Under the pieces are notes generated by a model that worked only from the letters and a program-made list of their open reading frames with translations, searched no databases and was not told where the DNA came from. 59,370 nucleotides of DNA from contig NZ_CBVJ010000111.1 of assembly GCF_000513275.1 (NCBI RefSeq), positions 1-59,370 of the forward strand, in the 5' to 3' direction. Positions 1-8,338 of this stretch are shown here, one piece after another (within the stretch, counting starts at the first letter, position 1; each line of letters starts with the position of its first letter). A program made the translations under genes and the position numbers. This DNA comes from Paenibacillus gorillae. Lineage in GTDB: Bacteria > Bacillota > Bacilli > Paenibacillales > Paenibacillaceae.

Positions 1-14
1 TTTATGTTTACATC

Positions 15-1352
15 CTAGTTCTGATAAGCCGGCAAAGGACGGCTTAACCCCAAGTGGTCGCGAAGTGTCGTTCCGCGATACTGGGTCCGGAACAAACCCC
101 TCCTCTGCAACTCCGGTACCACCTCGTTCACAAACTCATTCAGCCCGCTTGGCAGCAGCGGCGGCATCAGATTGAATCCGTCGCATGCTTCCTGCCGGAA
201 CCATTCCTCCATCAGGTCAGCTAGTTGCCCAGGCGTCCCGACAAAGGTTTTGTGACCTCGCGCGCCAATGACACGCTGGCTTAATTGACGGATCGTCATT
301 TCTTCCTTCTCAGCCAAACTAATGAGCATTTTAATCCGGCTAATTACCCCGCTTGTAGAGGTTGCAGGCAGAGGGATAGATGGCAACGGCCCGTCTAGAT
401 CATAGGAAGCTAGATTGAAATTCAATAAGCCGGATAGTTGAGCTACGGCCACATGAGGAAGCACCAGAGCGTCAAGCTCCTGCTGCTTTTCCCTCGCTTC
501 TTGCTCGGTTGCTCCAAGTATCGGCGAGATGCCCGGCATAATTAATAGCTCATGTTCTTCACGGCCAAAGTCCGCCATTTGATTCTTCACACTTTTATAG
601 AACACTTTGGCTTCCTCTATCGTCTGCTGCGCTGTAAATACAACCTCAGCGATGCTCGCCGCAAATGCTTGACCTGCAGGCGAAGAGCCTGCCTGAATGA
701 GAACCGGATAGCCTTGCGGAGGGCGCGGCACATCCAACGGGCCTTTCACGGTGAACCAGTCACCCTTATAATTAATCTCCCTAACCTTATCCAGATCAGC
801 ATAAACACCGGATGCCTTGTCCGCCAACAGCGCCGTATCCTCCCAGCTATCCCACAGCTCCTTAACGACCTCAACAAACTCCCCAGCACGCTCGTAACGA
901 AGCTCATGGGCAAGATTCGTTTCTCTGCCAAAGTTATGTGCCTCGGCCTCCGTACCCGTCGTTACGATATTCCAGCCGGATCGTCCCGCGCTAATATGAT
1001 CCAAGGTAGCCAGCTTTCGGGCGGTGTGGAAAGGCTCATTATAGGTTGTGGAGGAGGTGGAGACCAATCCTATCTGTTCTGTAACAGCAGCCAACGCTGA
1101 CAGCAAGCTGTAAGGCTCCAGCGCACCGCCTACATTATGCCCGATCGAAGATAGGCTCCTCCCTACAGCCAGCGCATCGGCGATAAACACCATGTCCAGC
1201 TTGCCTCTCTCTGCCGTTTGTGCCAGCTTGACTAACTGGCGAAAATCGATATTGCCTGTGGCATTCGCCTCCTGATGCCGCCATGCCGCTGCATGATGAC
1301 CAGCGCCCAATAGAAATACACCTAAAGCCATATGTTGTCGCGAATTGCTCAT
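15..1352 (-). CDS. LLM-class flavin-dependent monooxygenase, NtaA/SnaA/DszA type
   Basis: A 445-residue protein with the sequence pattern of the NtaA/SnaA/SoxA/DszA branch of the luciferase-like monooxygenases. It opens with a TIM-barrel first strand (LGVFLLGAGHHAAAWR), then GKLDMVFIAD, and carries the SGRSGWNIVTT and PVLIQAGSSPAGQAFAA segments typical of this branch. These enzymes use reduced FMN delivered by a separate reductase to attack C-S, C-N or S-containing substrates. Length is normal. The ATG has an AAGGAG site about 8 nt upstream. It is the last gene of a leftward operon after four genes of an OpuC-like ABC importer, with a gap of only 15 bp. The context suggests the imported quaternary amine or sulfonium compound may be its substrate; that is inference. 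No reductase lies beside it; an FMN reductase is at 46.4 kb. Confidence 0.88.
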   Translation of the reverse strand: MSNSRQHMALGVFLLGAGHHAAAWRHQEANATGNIDFRQLVKLAQTAERGKLDMVFIADALAVGRSLSSIGHNVGGALEPYSLLSALAAVTEQIGLVSTSSTTYNEPFHTARKLATLDHISAGRSGWNIVTTGTEAEAHNFGRETNLAHELRYERAGEFVEVVKELWDSWEDTALLADKASGVYADLDKVREINYKGDWFTVKGPLDVPRPPQGYPVLIQAGSSPAGQAFAASIAEVVFTAQQTIEEAKVFYKSVKNQMADFGREEHELLIMPGISPILGATEQEAREKQQELDALVLPHVAVAQLSGLLNFNLASYDLDGPLPSIPLPATSTSGVISRIKMLISLAEKEEMTIRQLSQRVIGARGHKTFVGTPGQLADLMEEWFRQEACDGFNLMPPLLPSGLNEFVNEVVPELQRRGLFRTQYRGTTLRDHLGLSRPLPAYQN

Positions 1353-1367
1353 TATGCATTCTCCTTA

Positions 1368-2003
1368 TTAGAGGGAGACTTCCCCCTTCGCTCGCCGCAA
1401 AGCTTTGCGCTCCAGACGGAATAACAGCTGATTGCTCACAATAGCCATGCCAGATACAAGCAGCGCTCCCCAGATGATTTTGGCCGGATTATTCTGATAT
1501 AAGCCATCAAACAACAGGACGCCAAGTCCGCCTGCATTGATCCAGGAAGCAATCGTGGCGATCCCGATCGTCGTCGTAATCGTCAGCCGGATGCCGCCAA
1601 TAATGATCGGCAGCGCCAGCGGGAGCTCAATACGCCAAAATAACCGCAGCGAGCCTAGCCCCATTCCCCTGCCTGCTTCAATAATGCTCGGGTTGATCGA
1701 CTTGAAGCCCGCAAGCAGATTGCGGACAAGGAACAGCTGGCTGTAGGCTATAAGGGCAATAAGGGCAGGTGTAATGCCTACCCCGACGAGCGGAACAAGA
1801 AAGGCGAACATCGCCATACTTGGCACGACATAGACGAGGCCTAATGCGGCTAGTACTGGAACCGTGAAGGCTTGAACCCGCAAGAGCAGAAGACTAACCG
1901 GAAGGGCAATGAGCAAGGCAATCACCAGCGTCGCCAACGTAAGGAAAATATGCTGAACGGTCAACAACAGCAGCTGATCGTAATGCTTGATTGCGTAGTC
2001 CAT
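1368..2003 (-). CDS. Osmoprotectant/quaternary-amine ABC transporter permease (OpuCB/YehW type)
   Basis: A 211-residue integral membrane protein with about five to six hydrophobic segments and the BPD_transp_1 inner-membrane component signature around EAGRGMGLGSLRLFWRIELPLALPIIIGG (EAA loop, residues about 107-135), which contacts the ATPase. Its size matches the short OpuCB/OpuCD permeases for glycine betaine, carnitine or choline. It lies 22 bp downstream of the ATPase gene and 15 bp upstream of the flavin monooxygenase gene in the same leftward operon. A good AGGGGGTG site precedes the ATG. It is one of two dissimilar permeases in the cluster, which probably form a heterodimer. The exact ligand cannot be read from the sequence. 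Confidence 0.88.
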   Translation of the reverse strand: MDYAIKHYDQLLLLTVQHIFLTLATLVIALLIALPVSLLLLRVQAFTVPVLAALGLVYVVPSMAMFAFLVPLVGVGITPALIALIAYSQLFLVRNLLAGFKSINPSIIEAGRGMGLGSLRLFWRIELPLALPIIIGGIRLTITTTIGIATIASWINAGGLGVLLFDGLYQNNPAKIIWGALLVSGMAIVSNQLLFRLERKALRRAKGEVSL

Positions 2004-2025
2004 GTCTACACCCCCTTCCTGCCCC

Positions 2026-2988
2026 TCACACCTTCAGTTTCAATTGCTCCCAAGTGATGCTGCCAACGGGGGTCTCCTCTTCATCAACGACCCACACGAC
2101 AGTCACTTCCGGCTGCAGCAGAAGCAGCAGCACTGACTTTAACGATGATTCCCGGCCAACTGCTCTTGCCACACCCTGGCTGCTCTCATTCGAAACAGAA
2201 TCCAGCGGAATCATAGCATCCTCTGCCTTGATTAAATCCAATTGATTGAATTGATTGTCCGACTTAACCAGCTTCTGAACAAATTCATTGGCCGGACGGG
2301 CTAAAACTTCAAGCGGTGTATCGTATTGCTGAATCGTACCGTCATTCATCACAATAATCCGGTCACCCAGCTTCATCGCTTCCTGTACATCATGCGTTAC
2401 GAACATAATCGTTTTATTCAGCTTCTTCTGAATTTGAATCATTTCATCCTGGAGCGACTCCCGGGTAATCGCATCGATCGCTCCAAAGGGCTCATCCATC
2501 AGCATAATGGCCGGATCGCCCGCCATAGCGCGGGCAAGACCAACCCTCTGCTGCTGTCCGCCAGATAATTGCGCAGGATACCGCTTCTTGAATGACTGCG
2601 GCAAATGGACCAGATCAAGCAAATAATCGATTCGTTCTTGAATTCGCTTGGGCGGCCATTTCAGAACCTTCGGAATGGTCGCAATGTTCTCCTCAATGGT
2701 TAAATGCGGAAACAAGCCAATCCCTTGAATGACATATCCGATTTGGATACGCAATTCATTCAAAGGCCATTTCGTTATCTCTTGGCCATTAATGAGAATA
2801 CGGCCTGAGGACGGTTCGTGAATCCGGTTAATCATTTTGAGAAGTGTTGTTTTGCCGCAGCCGGACGCACCGAGAATGGTTACAAAGCTGCCCGCTTCGA
2901 TTCTCAAATTCGTTTCATTAACAGCCGGCTTAGCCGCTTTCGGAAAGGTTTTGGTCACCTCATTAAATACAATCGCATCTTGACTCAT
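2026..2988 (-). CDS. Osmoprotectant/quaternary-amine ABC transporter ATP-binding protein (OpuCA/ProV type)
   Basis: A 320-residue ABC ATPase. Walker A is GASGCGKTT (about 39-47), the signature is LSGGQQQR (about 141-148), Walker B is IMLMDEPFGAID (about 160-171) and the switch His is in FVTHD. After residue 240 a tail replaces the paired CBS domains of OpuCA/ProV with a shorter CBS-like segment, ending in VVDEEETPVGSITWEQLKL. In this family the CBS module senses ionic strength. It energises the two flanking permeases from the cytoplasmic side. Its stop lies 22 bp before the next permease and it starts 11 bp after the binding-protein gene, so it is a core operon member. The gene order permease-SBP-ATPase-permease differs from the B. 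subtilis opuC order (ATPase first). Confidence 0.9.
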   Translation of the reverse strand: MSQDAIVFNEVTKTFPKAAKPAVNETNLRIEAGSFVTILGASGCGKTTLLKMINRIHEPSSGRILINGQEITKWPLNELRIQIGYVIQGIGLFPHLTIEENIATIPKVLKWPPKRIQERIDYLLDLVHLPQSFKKRYPAQLSGGQQQRVGLARAMAGDPAIMLMDEPFGAIDAITRESLQDEMIQIQKKLNKTIMFVTHDVQEAMKLGDRIIVMNDGTIQQYDTPLEVLARPANEFVQKLVKSDNQFNQLDLIKAEDAMIPLDSVSNESSQGVARAVGRESSLKSVLLLLLQPEVTVVWVVDEEETPVGSITWEQLKLKV

Positions 2989-2999
2989 GGGCGCTCATC

Positions 3000-3908
3000 C
3001 TATTTCTTCAAAATACCTGCCTCTTGCAGGAACTGCTTCGCCACGTCCGTATATTCCTGTTTGTTAATATCTACCTCGGCATTCAGCTTTTGCAGTGTCG
3101 CTGTATCCAGCTTGGCCGATACTTCATTCAAGATGTCATCGATGCCTTTGTTTTTCTCCAGCACATCGGCTTTAATAACCGGCGCTACATAGTACGGAGG
3201 CCAGAAATGCTTATCATCCTCAAGGAGAACCAGATTAGGCTTCGTTAATTCTCCATCCGTTGTGAAGGCTACTGTTACATCCGCCTCATTATCATGCAGG
3301 GCACGGTACTTCACGCCAGCATCGAACAGCTTCACGGATTTAAATTCGAAACCGCCATAAGCCTGCTTCAAACCCTTCAATCCGTCCTCGCGGTCTTCAA
3401 ATCCGGTTACAGCCGCCAGTCTAAGCTGAGGTGCCAGCTCCGCTAATTGCGATAGTGTCTTCAGGCCATACTTGTCGGACACTTCCTTCGTCACCGTCAA
3501 GCCTTGCGAGTTGTTGGCTTGAGTCGAAGCCAGCCACACCAGATTAAACTGATCCTTATATGCTTTGGACACCGTGTCATAAACGGCTTGCTGATCGGAT
3601 TGCTTCGGCAGCTTCAAGATCGAGAGCAGCGCCGTTCCTGTATATTCCGGATAAACGTCGATATCACCCTTCACAATCGTTTCATGCGCCAGTAAACCGG
3701 CGAGCTTGAATTTGCGATTTACTTTGTACCCGGCATTCTCTAGCGCAAGCGAATAAGCTTCCGATAGGATAAAAGCTTCTGTAAAGTTTTTGGAGCCGAC
3801 ATTAATCGTTCCTTTACTAGCTGAACCCGAACCGCCGTTTCCGCATGCCGATACAACCAGAGACAGGAGCAGGATGACGCTTGCGATTATAATGGATTGA
3901 TTTTTCAT
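3000..3908 (-). CDS. Quaternary-amine (glycine betaine-like) substrate-binding lipoprotein
   Basis: A 302-residue exported lipoprotein. The N-terminus has a lysine, a hydrophobic core and the lipobox VVSACG (Cys at about 22), so the mature protein is tethered outside the membrane. The body is an OpuAC/OpuCC-type periplasmic-binding fold, with the hallmark GSKNFTEAFILSEAY near the start of the mature part and DVYPEYTGTALL in the first lobe, residues that in the family help build the aromatic cage for quaternary amines. It sits 20 bp downstream of the first permease gene and 11 bp upstream of the ATPase gene. The association with a flavin monooxygenase makes a catabolic role as plausible as osmoprotection. 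Confidence 0.9.
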   Translation of the reverse strand: MKNQSIIIASVILLLSLVVSACGNGGSGSASKGTINVGSKNFTEAFILSEAYSLALENAGYKVNRKFKLAGLLAHETIVKGDIDVYPEYTGTALLSILKLPKQSDQQAVYDTVSKAYKDQFNLVWLASTQANNSQGLTVTKEVSDKYGLKTLSQLAELAPQLRLAAVTGFEDREDGLKGLKQAYGGFEFKSVKLFDAGVKYRALHDNEADVTVAFTTDGELTKPNLVLLEDDKHFWPPYYVAPVIKADVLEKNKGIDDILNEVSAKLDTATLQKLNAEVDINKQEYTDVAKQFLQEAGILKK

Positions 3909-3928
3909 TTGTTGCTAACCTCCATAAA

Positions 3929-4561
3929 TTATTTGGGCCATGCGGACCACTTCTCCACCACAGACAATACAATTTCAATGCCAACTGCAAATATCGTAAT
4001 CGGAATGGCACCGGCCAATACGATTGCAAAATCATTAATGCTTAATCCATTAATAATGAAAGTGCCAAGTCCCCCACCGCCAATAAAAGCAGCAAGCGTT
4101 GCACTGGCGGTAACCTGCACAGCCGATGTTTTTGCCCCGGTAATGATTAGAGGCAATGCTAGAGGAAGCTCTATACGCCTCATAATCCGCGCCTCGCCCA
4201 TCCCCATCCCTGAAGCCGCCTCCAGAATGGCGCTGTCTATATTTCGAAAGCCTAGATACGTATGGATCAGAATCGGCGGACATGCCAGCAGCGTCAGCGC
4301 CACGAGAGACGGCGTAAACCCCGTACCTAGAAAGGGCATGATCGCAACCAGAACGGCAAGACTGGGAATAACCCGCAATGTATTGAAGAGATTCATAATG
4401 GGAGCCGCGAACTTTGCTTTTTTGGCACATAGAATGCCAAGTGGCACGCAAAGCACAATGCCGATCATAAATGCCGACAAACTCAGCACCAAATGAACTC
4501 TCGATTCTTCCATAAACCGTTCCTGATTATCGGCAATATATTGGATAATCTCGTGCAGCAT
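3929..4561 (-). CDS. Osmoprotectant/quaternary-amine ABC transporter permease (OpuCD/YehY type)
   Basis: A 210-residue membrane protein with about five hydrophobic spans and the EAA-type loop EAASGMGMGEARIMRRIELPLALPLIITG (about residues 114-142). It is the first gene of the leftward operon, so the upstream 4562-4797 region should hold the operon promoter. It resembles the other permease at 1368-2003 in length and loop sequence but is clearly a different paralogue, consistent with a heterodimeric channel. The ATG follows GGTGATGACCAGGAG on the coding strand, a usable ribosome site. Confidence 0.88.
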   Translation of the reverse strand: MLHEIIQYIADNQERFMEESRVHLVLSLSAFMIGIVLCVPLGILCAKKAKFAAPIMNLFNTLRVIPSLAVLVAIMPFLGTGFTPSLVALTLLACPPILIHTYLGFRNIDSAILEAASGMGMGEARIMRRIELPLALPLIITGAKTSAVQVTASATLAAFIGGGGLGTFIINGLSINDFAIVLAGAIPITIFAVGIEIVLSVVEKWSAWPK

Positions 4562-4615
4562 CTCCTGGTCATCACCTCCATCAGCAGTAAAGATCGCTGT
4601 CAGGACAAGCTTTCA

Positions 4616-4644
4616 TTGACATTATAGAAGATAGGATTTAAAAT
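4616..4644 (+). promoter_or_regulatory. Candidate sigma-A promoter for the Lrp-type regulator
   Basis: TTGACA at 4616-4621 and TAAAAT at 4639-4644 are separated by exactly 17 bp on the plus strand, a near-consensus sigma-A promoter. It would give a leader of about 150 nt before the regulator ATG at 4798. On the minus strand a TATAAT (4621-4626) lies in the same place and may serve the leftward importer operon, although its -35 is poor. The two would overlap face to face, giving room for cross-regulation. Seen by eye only. Confidence 0.45.
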
Positions 4645-4797
4645 TCACATATGAAAAACAAAGTAATTCAACCCTTTTACTAAGGTATTATAAAAAGTTG
4701 ATTGAATCCTCTTTATTTGATTTGAACACTTCATTCAAAAGCACAGGAATTGGAATGAGGCAGCAGGACTTCAATTGAATGGAAAGGGAGAATCGAG

Positions 4798-5220
4798 ATG
4801 GATGATACGGACGTAAAAATATTGAAGATGCTGCAGGAGAATGCGCGGTATTCGATGACCGAGCTAGGAAAGCAGGTTGGGCTGACACAGCCCGCTGTTA
4901 CGGGGCGAGTCCGTAAACTCGAGGAGCAGGGGACGATATCGGGCTATAAGGCGCAATTGAACCCAAGCAAAATCGGCAAGACAGTCAAAGCCTTCGTCAT
5001 GGTCCAGACTCAGCATTGCAAAGCCTTCAGCGAGCATTGCGCGAACGAATCTGATGTCGTGGACTTGCATCGCATTAGCGGGGAGTATAATTATCTAGTT
5101 AAAGTCATGACGGAGTCGATTGAGAAGCTGGAGGCCTTCACGGCAAGCTGCACGAAGTTCGGCTATTTCCAGGTGATGGTCGTTCTCTCCTCTCGAATCG
5201 AGCATAATCATAATTTTTGA
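4798..5220 (+). CDS. Lrp/AsnC family transcriptional regulator
   Basis: A 140-residue one-component regulator. Residues about 1-60 are the AsnC-type winged helix-turn-helix (DDTDVKILKMLQENARYSMTELGKQVGLTQPAVTGRVRKLEEQG), followed by the RAM/ligand-sensing alpha-beta domain (VVDLHRISGEYNYLVKVMTES...). The family forms octamers that respond to amino acids. Length is typical. It is divergent from the importer/monooxygenase operon whose first gene begins at 4561, so it may control that operon, a common arrangement. An AAAGGGAG site precedes the ATG. Confidence 0.9.
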   Translation: MDDTDVKILKMLQENARYSMTELGKQVGLTQPAVTGRVRKLEEQGTISGYKAQLNPSKIGKTVKAFVMVQTQHCKAFSEHCANESDVVDLHRISGEYNYLVKVMTESIEKLEAFTASCTKFGYFQVMVVLSSRIEHNHNF

Positions 5221-5240
5221 GCAATACGATTACAAGAACA

Positions 5241-5313
5241 AAAGAGCAGCGCTTTGTCTCCATGTCATTAAACCTTAACCTAATGACAGGTAGCTTCGTC
5301 TCTGCTCTTTTTT
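5241..5313. terminator. Bidirectional terminator between convergent genes
   Basis: A long nested dyad: outer arms AAAGAGCAG (5241-5249) and CTGCTCTTT (5302-5310), inner arms TGTCATTA (5263-5270) and TAATGACA (5281-5288), followed by more T residues on the plus strand and preceded by A residues that give a T run on the minus strand. It separates the rightward Lrp-type gene from the leftward hydrolase gene ending at 5335. Confidence 0.7.
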
Positions 5314-5334
5314 GCTTAGCCATTTATTATCCGA

Positions 5335-6285
5335 TTATTGCTGCTCTACTTTTTTCAAAAAAGAAAGCACGGCAGCATTCAACTGATTCAGCCCCGGCTG
5401 CTCGATCGGGAAATGACCGGCACCTTGTAGAACGACATATTCTTTGTCTCCTTTTATACGATCATAGAAAGGTTGACTGAAGCGTTGCGGCGTCATAGGA
5501 TCTATCTCCGGATGTACCAGCAGTACCGGGCAAAGATCGAATTGTTCGGGCTTCAGTTCCGGACTCCGATTCAAGAATGTTCTTAACAATCGTAAAGGAA
5601 TTTTGGTGCCCGCCGCATGGGCATCATTCATAATCAGTCTGGTCAATTCGGCATTATTTGAAATCAGATTCATCCGGGACACATGATTAACCGAGATCGC
5701 AAGCGAATCGAGCAAGTAAGGAAGCTTGTCCATACAAAACTTCCCCCATCGGCTAATCAGTATGTTCGGAGCCAGCTGGTCCCGAAACTTAGCATCGCTC
5801 GTATCGACAAACGTCGTTGCGATTAGCCCTTTGACCCGCTTGCTTTGGACGGCAGTATGGTAAGCCAGCATTCCGCCTATACTGCTGCCAAGCAGCACGA
5901 TAGGCTTGCCGTCGCGCTTCAGCTCCGCGTCAATCAATTCAGTGAGAATATCAATCCACAGCTGGTAGTCCACTGACTTTGCCGACTCGGCATAGCTTAA
6001 GCCATAAGGCGGCATATCCGGGGCAACGACCTCATAACCGCTGTTGTGGAGGCTTCGTGCATAAGGGGCCAGCAATCGGCCATTCCCGCCAGCTCCGTGT
6101 ATGAAAATAATTTTTAATTTGGCCTGCGGAGCCGGCATCCGATCGAGATGGATATGGACATTCTGCCAAGTCATCCATTCTTCCGCAGGCAACTGATTCT
6201 CCGTTAACTGCATCTCTTCGGGAAAAAACGGCTGATATTGCTTCCAGTAGTGTACCGTGTGATTATAGGTTTGAAGCTTACTCAT
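5335..6285 (-). CDS. Alpha/beta-hydrolase
   Basis: About 316 residues (320 if the upstream ATG at 6297 is used). It is an alpha/beta-hydrolase fold enzyme: oxyanion region IIFIHGAGGNGRLL, nucleophile elbow GSSIGG, an acidic residue in PVLLVHPEIDPMTPQRF, and the catalytic His in GAGHFPIEQPG. The substrate is not predictable. The start at 6285 is preferred because AAAGGATGAG lies about 10 nt before it. This ATG overlaps the stop of the upstream MerR gene (ATGAGTAA), indicating translational coupling. Together with the MerR gene it probably forms a regulator/enzyme operon, perhaps including the larger hydrolase upstream at 6713-8155. Confidence 0.82.
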   Translation of the reverse strand: MSKLQTYNHTVHYWKQYQPFFPEEMQLTENQLPAEEWMTWQNVHIHLDRMPAPQAKLKIIFIHGAGGNGRLLAPYARSLHNSGYEVVAPDMPPYGLSYAESAKSVDYQLWIDILTELIDAELKRDGKPIVLLGSSIGGMLAYHTAVQSKRVKGLIATTFVDTSDAKFRDQLAPNILISRWGKFCMDKLPYLLDSLAISVNHVSRMNLISNNAELTRLIMNDAHAAGTKIPLRLLRTFLNRSPELKPEQFDLCPVLLVHPEIDPMTPQRFSQPFYDRIKGDKEYVVLQGAGHFPIEQPGLNQLNAAVLSFLKKVEQQ

Positions 6286-6682
6286 GAATTTGCTCATCCT
6301 TTATACGAAACAATCGCATATAATCTTTGATTTCATTAGCAGGCGTCTGCAGCAGTCCAGCCAGCATCGACTGCATGGCTTGCAGCGTTTCAATCTTCTC
6401 GCCTATCTCGGAAATTTTATTTCGTACCAATTCCTTCAACGCCTCTTCTTCCATATCAGTACTAACAATTTGCAGCCCATCTTGAATTTCCTTGAGCGAA
6501 TAGCCTAATGATTGGGCGTCTTTAATAAAGATGAGCTTGACCACATAATCATTCGAGTACATGCGATAACCGTTAGCTGCCCGCTGGGGAGCAGGCAGGA
6601 TGCCGCTCTCTTCATAGTACCGGATGGCCGCTTTGCTCACTCCGGATAATTTCGCAAGCTCACCGCGAGTTATGCCCTCCAT
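6278..6682 (-). CDS. MerR family transcriptional regulator
   Basis: A 134-residue MerR-type activator. The N-terminal winged helix (ITRGELAKLSGVSKAAIRYYEESGILPAPQRAANGYRMYS) is followed by the second recognition element and a coiled-coil dimer helix (residues about 75-115). The C-terminal effector tail is short and has no cysteine cluster, so a metal sensor of the CueR/MerR kind is unlikely; a small organic ligand is more probable. It lies 30 bp downstream of the large hydrolase gene and overlaps the next hydrolase start by 8 bp. The likely targets are these adjacent genes. AAGGGTGAG precedes the ATG. Confidence 0.88.
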   Translation of the reverse strand: MEGITRGELAKLSGVSKAAIRYYEESGILPAPQRAANGYRMYSNDYVVKLIFIKDAQSLGYSLKEIQDGLQIVSTDMEEEALKELVRNKISEIGEKIETLQAMQSMLAGLLQTPANEIKDYMRLFRIKDEQIHE

Positions 6683-6712
6683 GCCCGCTCACCCTTTCTT
6701 ATTGTATAGAAA

Positions 6713-8155
6713 TTATGTTTTTTTCTTCGTATAGGACTCGTCAAACTTCACCTCGGGATATTCGGAGGATGGCCCCTCCAGAAGCTTCTGCGGCTCACCC
6801 TTCAAATAATGGTCGAAGAACGCTCTCGTATAGGCTCTTGTAATATCAATGTTATGAAAAGCGCTCATCTGTTCCGTAAACAGCGAAGGTGACAGGAGTG
6901 CGATGTCCGTAAAACTTTGATGGATAAAATGATCGACGATCAAATAGTAGGTATCGTTCGTGCTCTTGGTCATGACCGCATCTAAATCCGGGTAAAATTC
7001 CGGGTAAAACACCTTATCCTTCTCCGCCGTCGACGGATCCAGACTTTTAGCTGTGCCTCCCGTCAAAATATACATAAACGGCTGCTGCACGCCGGTATGG
7101 GCGACCTCTCCCCAAAACCCGCCTTCAAGACTAAGGCCCGCTTTGAACCGGCTATCCTGCGCAAGCGCCTCTGCCGTCGTTGCCCCGCCATAGGAATGTC
7201 CGAATATACCAACTCTCTCTAGATCAAGCTTGCCCTCGAATAACTGGTCAGGATCCTTCATGTTCCACTCCGTAAGCGTATCGAGTACAAACCTAGCATC
7301 TTCTGCTCGGATGCCTACACCTTTGACGTTATTCTCGTATAGTTCCGCCGATGTCGCGAATTCCGGCTCCGGTTGATATAGCGCGACATGTCCGTCAGAG
7401 AAAGATACCTTCGCAGATGTATACGGATGGTCTATCCCTACGACAATATACCCGTGACTGACCAATTCCTCAATCGCCGTCATACTCTGGAACCGAGTGG
7501 AACGAACACCAGGAGAAAATAACACGACCGGATAGCTGCTCTCCGTCTCAGACAACGCCGCCCCTTCCACAACATGCGTTGGAATAGCTGTTACATAACT
7601 GAACAGCTGCTTCGGTATGCCGAACACCAAGCTGATCGCTTCCCCCAGCTCCGAAGGATAATGCTCCTTCGGCTTGCCTGCTGCTTGATTCCGATCCACC
7701 GGGTACCAGACATTAATCAAGAGCTGCCGTTTGTCACTGGGATCGGTGCTCGATATTTCATCGCGGGATTCATCTGTAAGCTGCCTGGAAACCGTCCCGA
7801 TCGCATAGCTGCCAGTAGGCTCTGGCATCGTGAAGACCGGCAATAGCATGCTGAAATACACCGATACGCCCGAGAGCGCCACTACAAGGATAGACAGCAG
7901 GCTTTTTTTCACCAAAGATTGCGGTCCGCTATCCGATTTGATCAGCCTGCGAATGAATAAGATAACAAGAACTAATGCCACTGCATAGGCCGGAGTCATA
8001 ACCAAGCGAAGTTGATCCATTATGCCATGCAGCAATACCGTCCCAGCTACCATGACCAATAGTATCGCATCTAACTGCCTAACCCTTTTTCCAAATAGGA
8101 TTCCAGCCGCCGCGGCCAAAATTATTACAATAATCATGACCTCTAATCTCGTCAT
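6713..8155 (-). CDS. Membrane-anchored alpha/beta-hydrolase (PAF-acetylhydrolase/dienelactone-hydrolase like)
   Basis: A 480-residue protein with four hydrophobic helices in the first 130 residues and an extracytoplasmic or membrane-associated alpha/beta-hydrolase domain after them. Features seen are VWYPVDR, VVLFSPGVRSTRFQS (oxyanion region) and the nucleophile elbow GIFGHSYGGATTAEAL, with a His in YYLIVDHFIHQSFTD as a candidate for the triad. The domain resembles platelet-activating-factor acetylhydrolase isoform II and related lipases or esterases. A GGAGG site lies 9 nt before the ATG. It is the first gene of a leftward group with the MerR regulator and the second hydrolase. The substrate is unknown. 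Confidence 0.8.
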   Translation of the reverse strand: MTRLEVMIIVIILAAAAGILFGKRVRQLDAILLVMVAGTVLLHGIMDQLRLVMTPAYAVALVLVILFIRRLIKSDSGPQSLVKKSLLSILVVALSGVSVYFSMLLPVFTMPEPTGSYAIGTVSRQLTDESRDEISSTDPSDKRQLLINVWYPVDRNQAAGKPKEHYPSELGEAISLVFGIPKQLFSYVTAIPTHVVEGAALSETESSYPVVLFSPGVRSTRFQSMTAIEELVSHGYIVVGIDHPYTSAKVSFSDGHVALYQPEPEFATSAELYENNVKGVGIRAEDARFVLDTLTEWNMKDPDQLFEGKLDLERVGIFGHSYGGATTAEALAQDSRFKAGLSLEGGFWGEVAHTGVQQPFMYILTGGTAKSLDPSTAEKDKVFYPEFYPDLDAVMTKSTNDTYYLIVDHFIHQSFTDIALLSPSLFTEQMSAFHNIDITRAYTRAFFDHYLKGEPQKLLEGPSSEYPEVKFDESYTKKKT

Positions 8156-8268
8156 TATACTATACCTCCATCTTCATCTCTGCAGAATACAGCATAAACG
8201 TTGAAGTATACTGCAAGGTCAAGCTTTATAATCTGTTTCTAATAGACGCGATGCGACCAGCGCTATCA

Positions 8269-8298
8269 TTGACAATGGGTATCTTCTATAATTATAGG
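8269..8298 (+). promoter_or_regulatory. Candidate promoter with partial Fur box upstream of the AraC gene
   Basis: TTGACA at 8269-8274 with TTATAG at 8292-8297 (17-bp spacer) forms a plausible promoter. The -35 overlaps TGACAATGGGTATCT (8270-8284), which matches 10 of the 14 fixed positions of the Fur 7-1-7 box TGATAATNATTATCA. The perfect Fur box 1 kb downstream makes iron control here more believable. The evidence is the motif only. Confidence 0.4.
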
Positions 8299-8338
8299 TA
8301 TTAAAAGACGCACGAAGCGAAAAGGCAGGTTTCAGGCA

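Noticed and set aside
552..1100. Open frame of 182 codons on the plus strand
   Set aside because: Lies entirely antisense within the flavin monooxygenase gene, has no ribosome site and no family-like sequence.
4562..4797. Possible riboswitch or T-box upstream of the importer operon
   Set aside because: No conserved T-box, S-box or similar core could be recognised; only promoter-like hexamers are visible.
5217..5480. Open frame after the Lrp-type gene
   Set aside because: Runs through the bidirectional terminator and into the antisense of the hydrolase gene.
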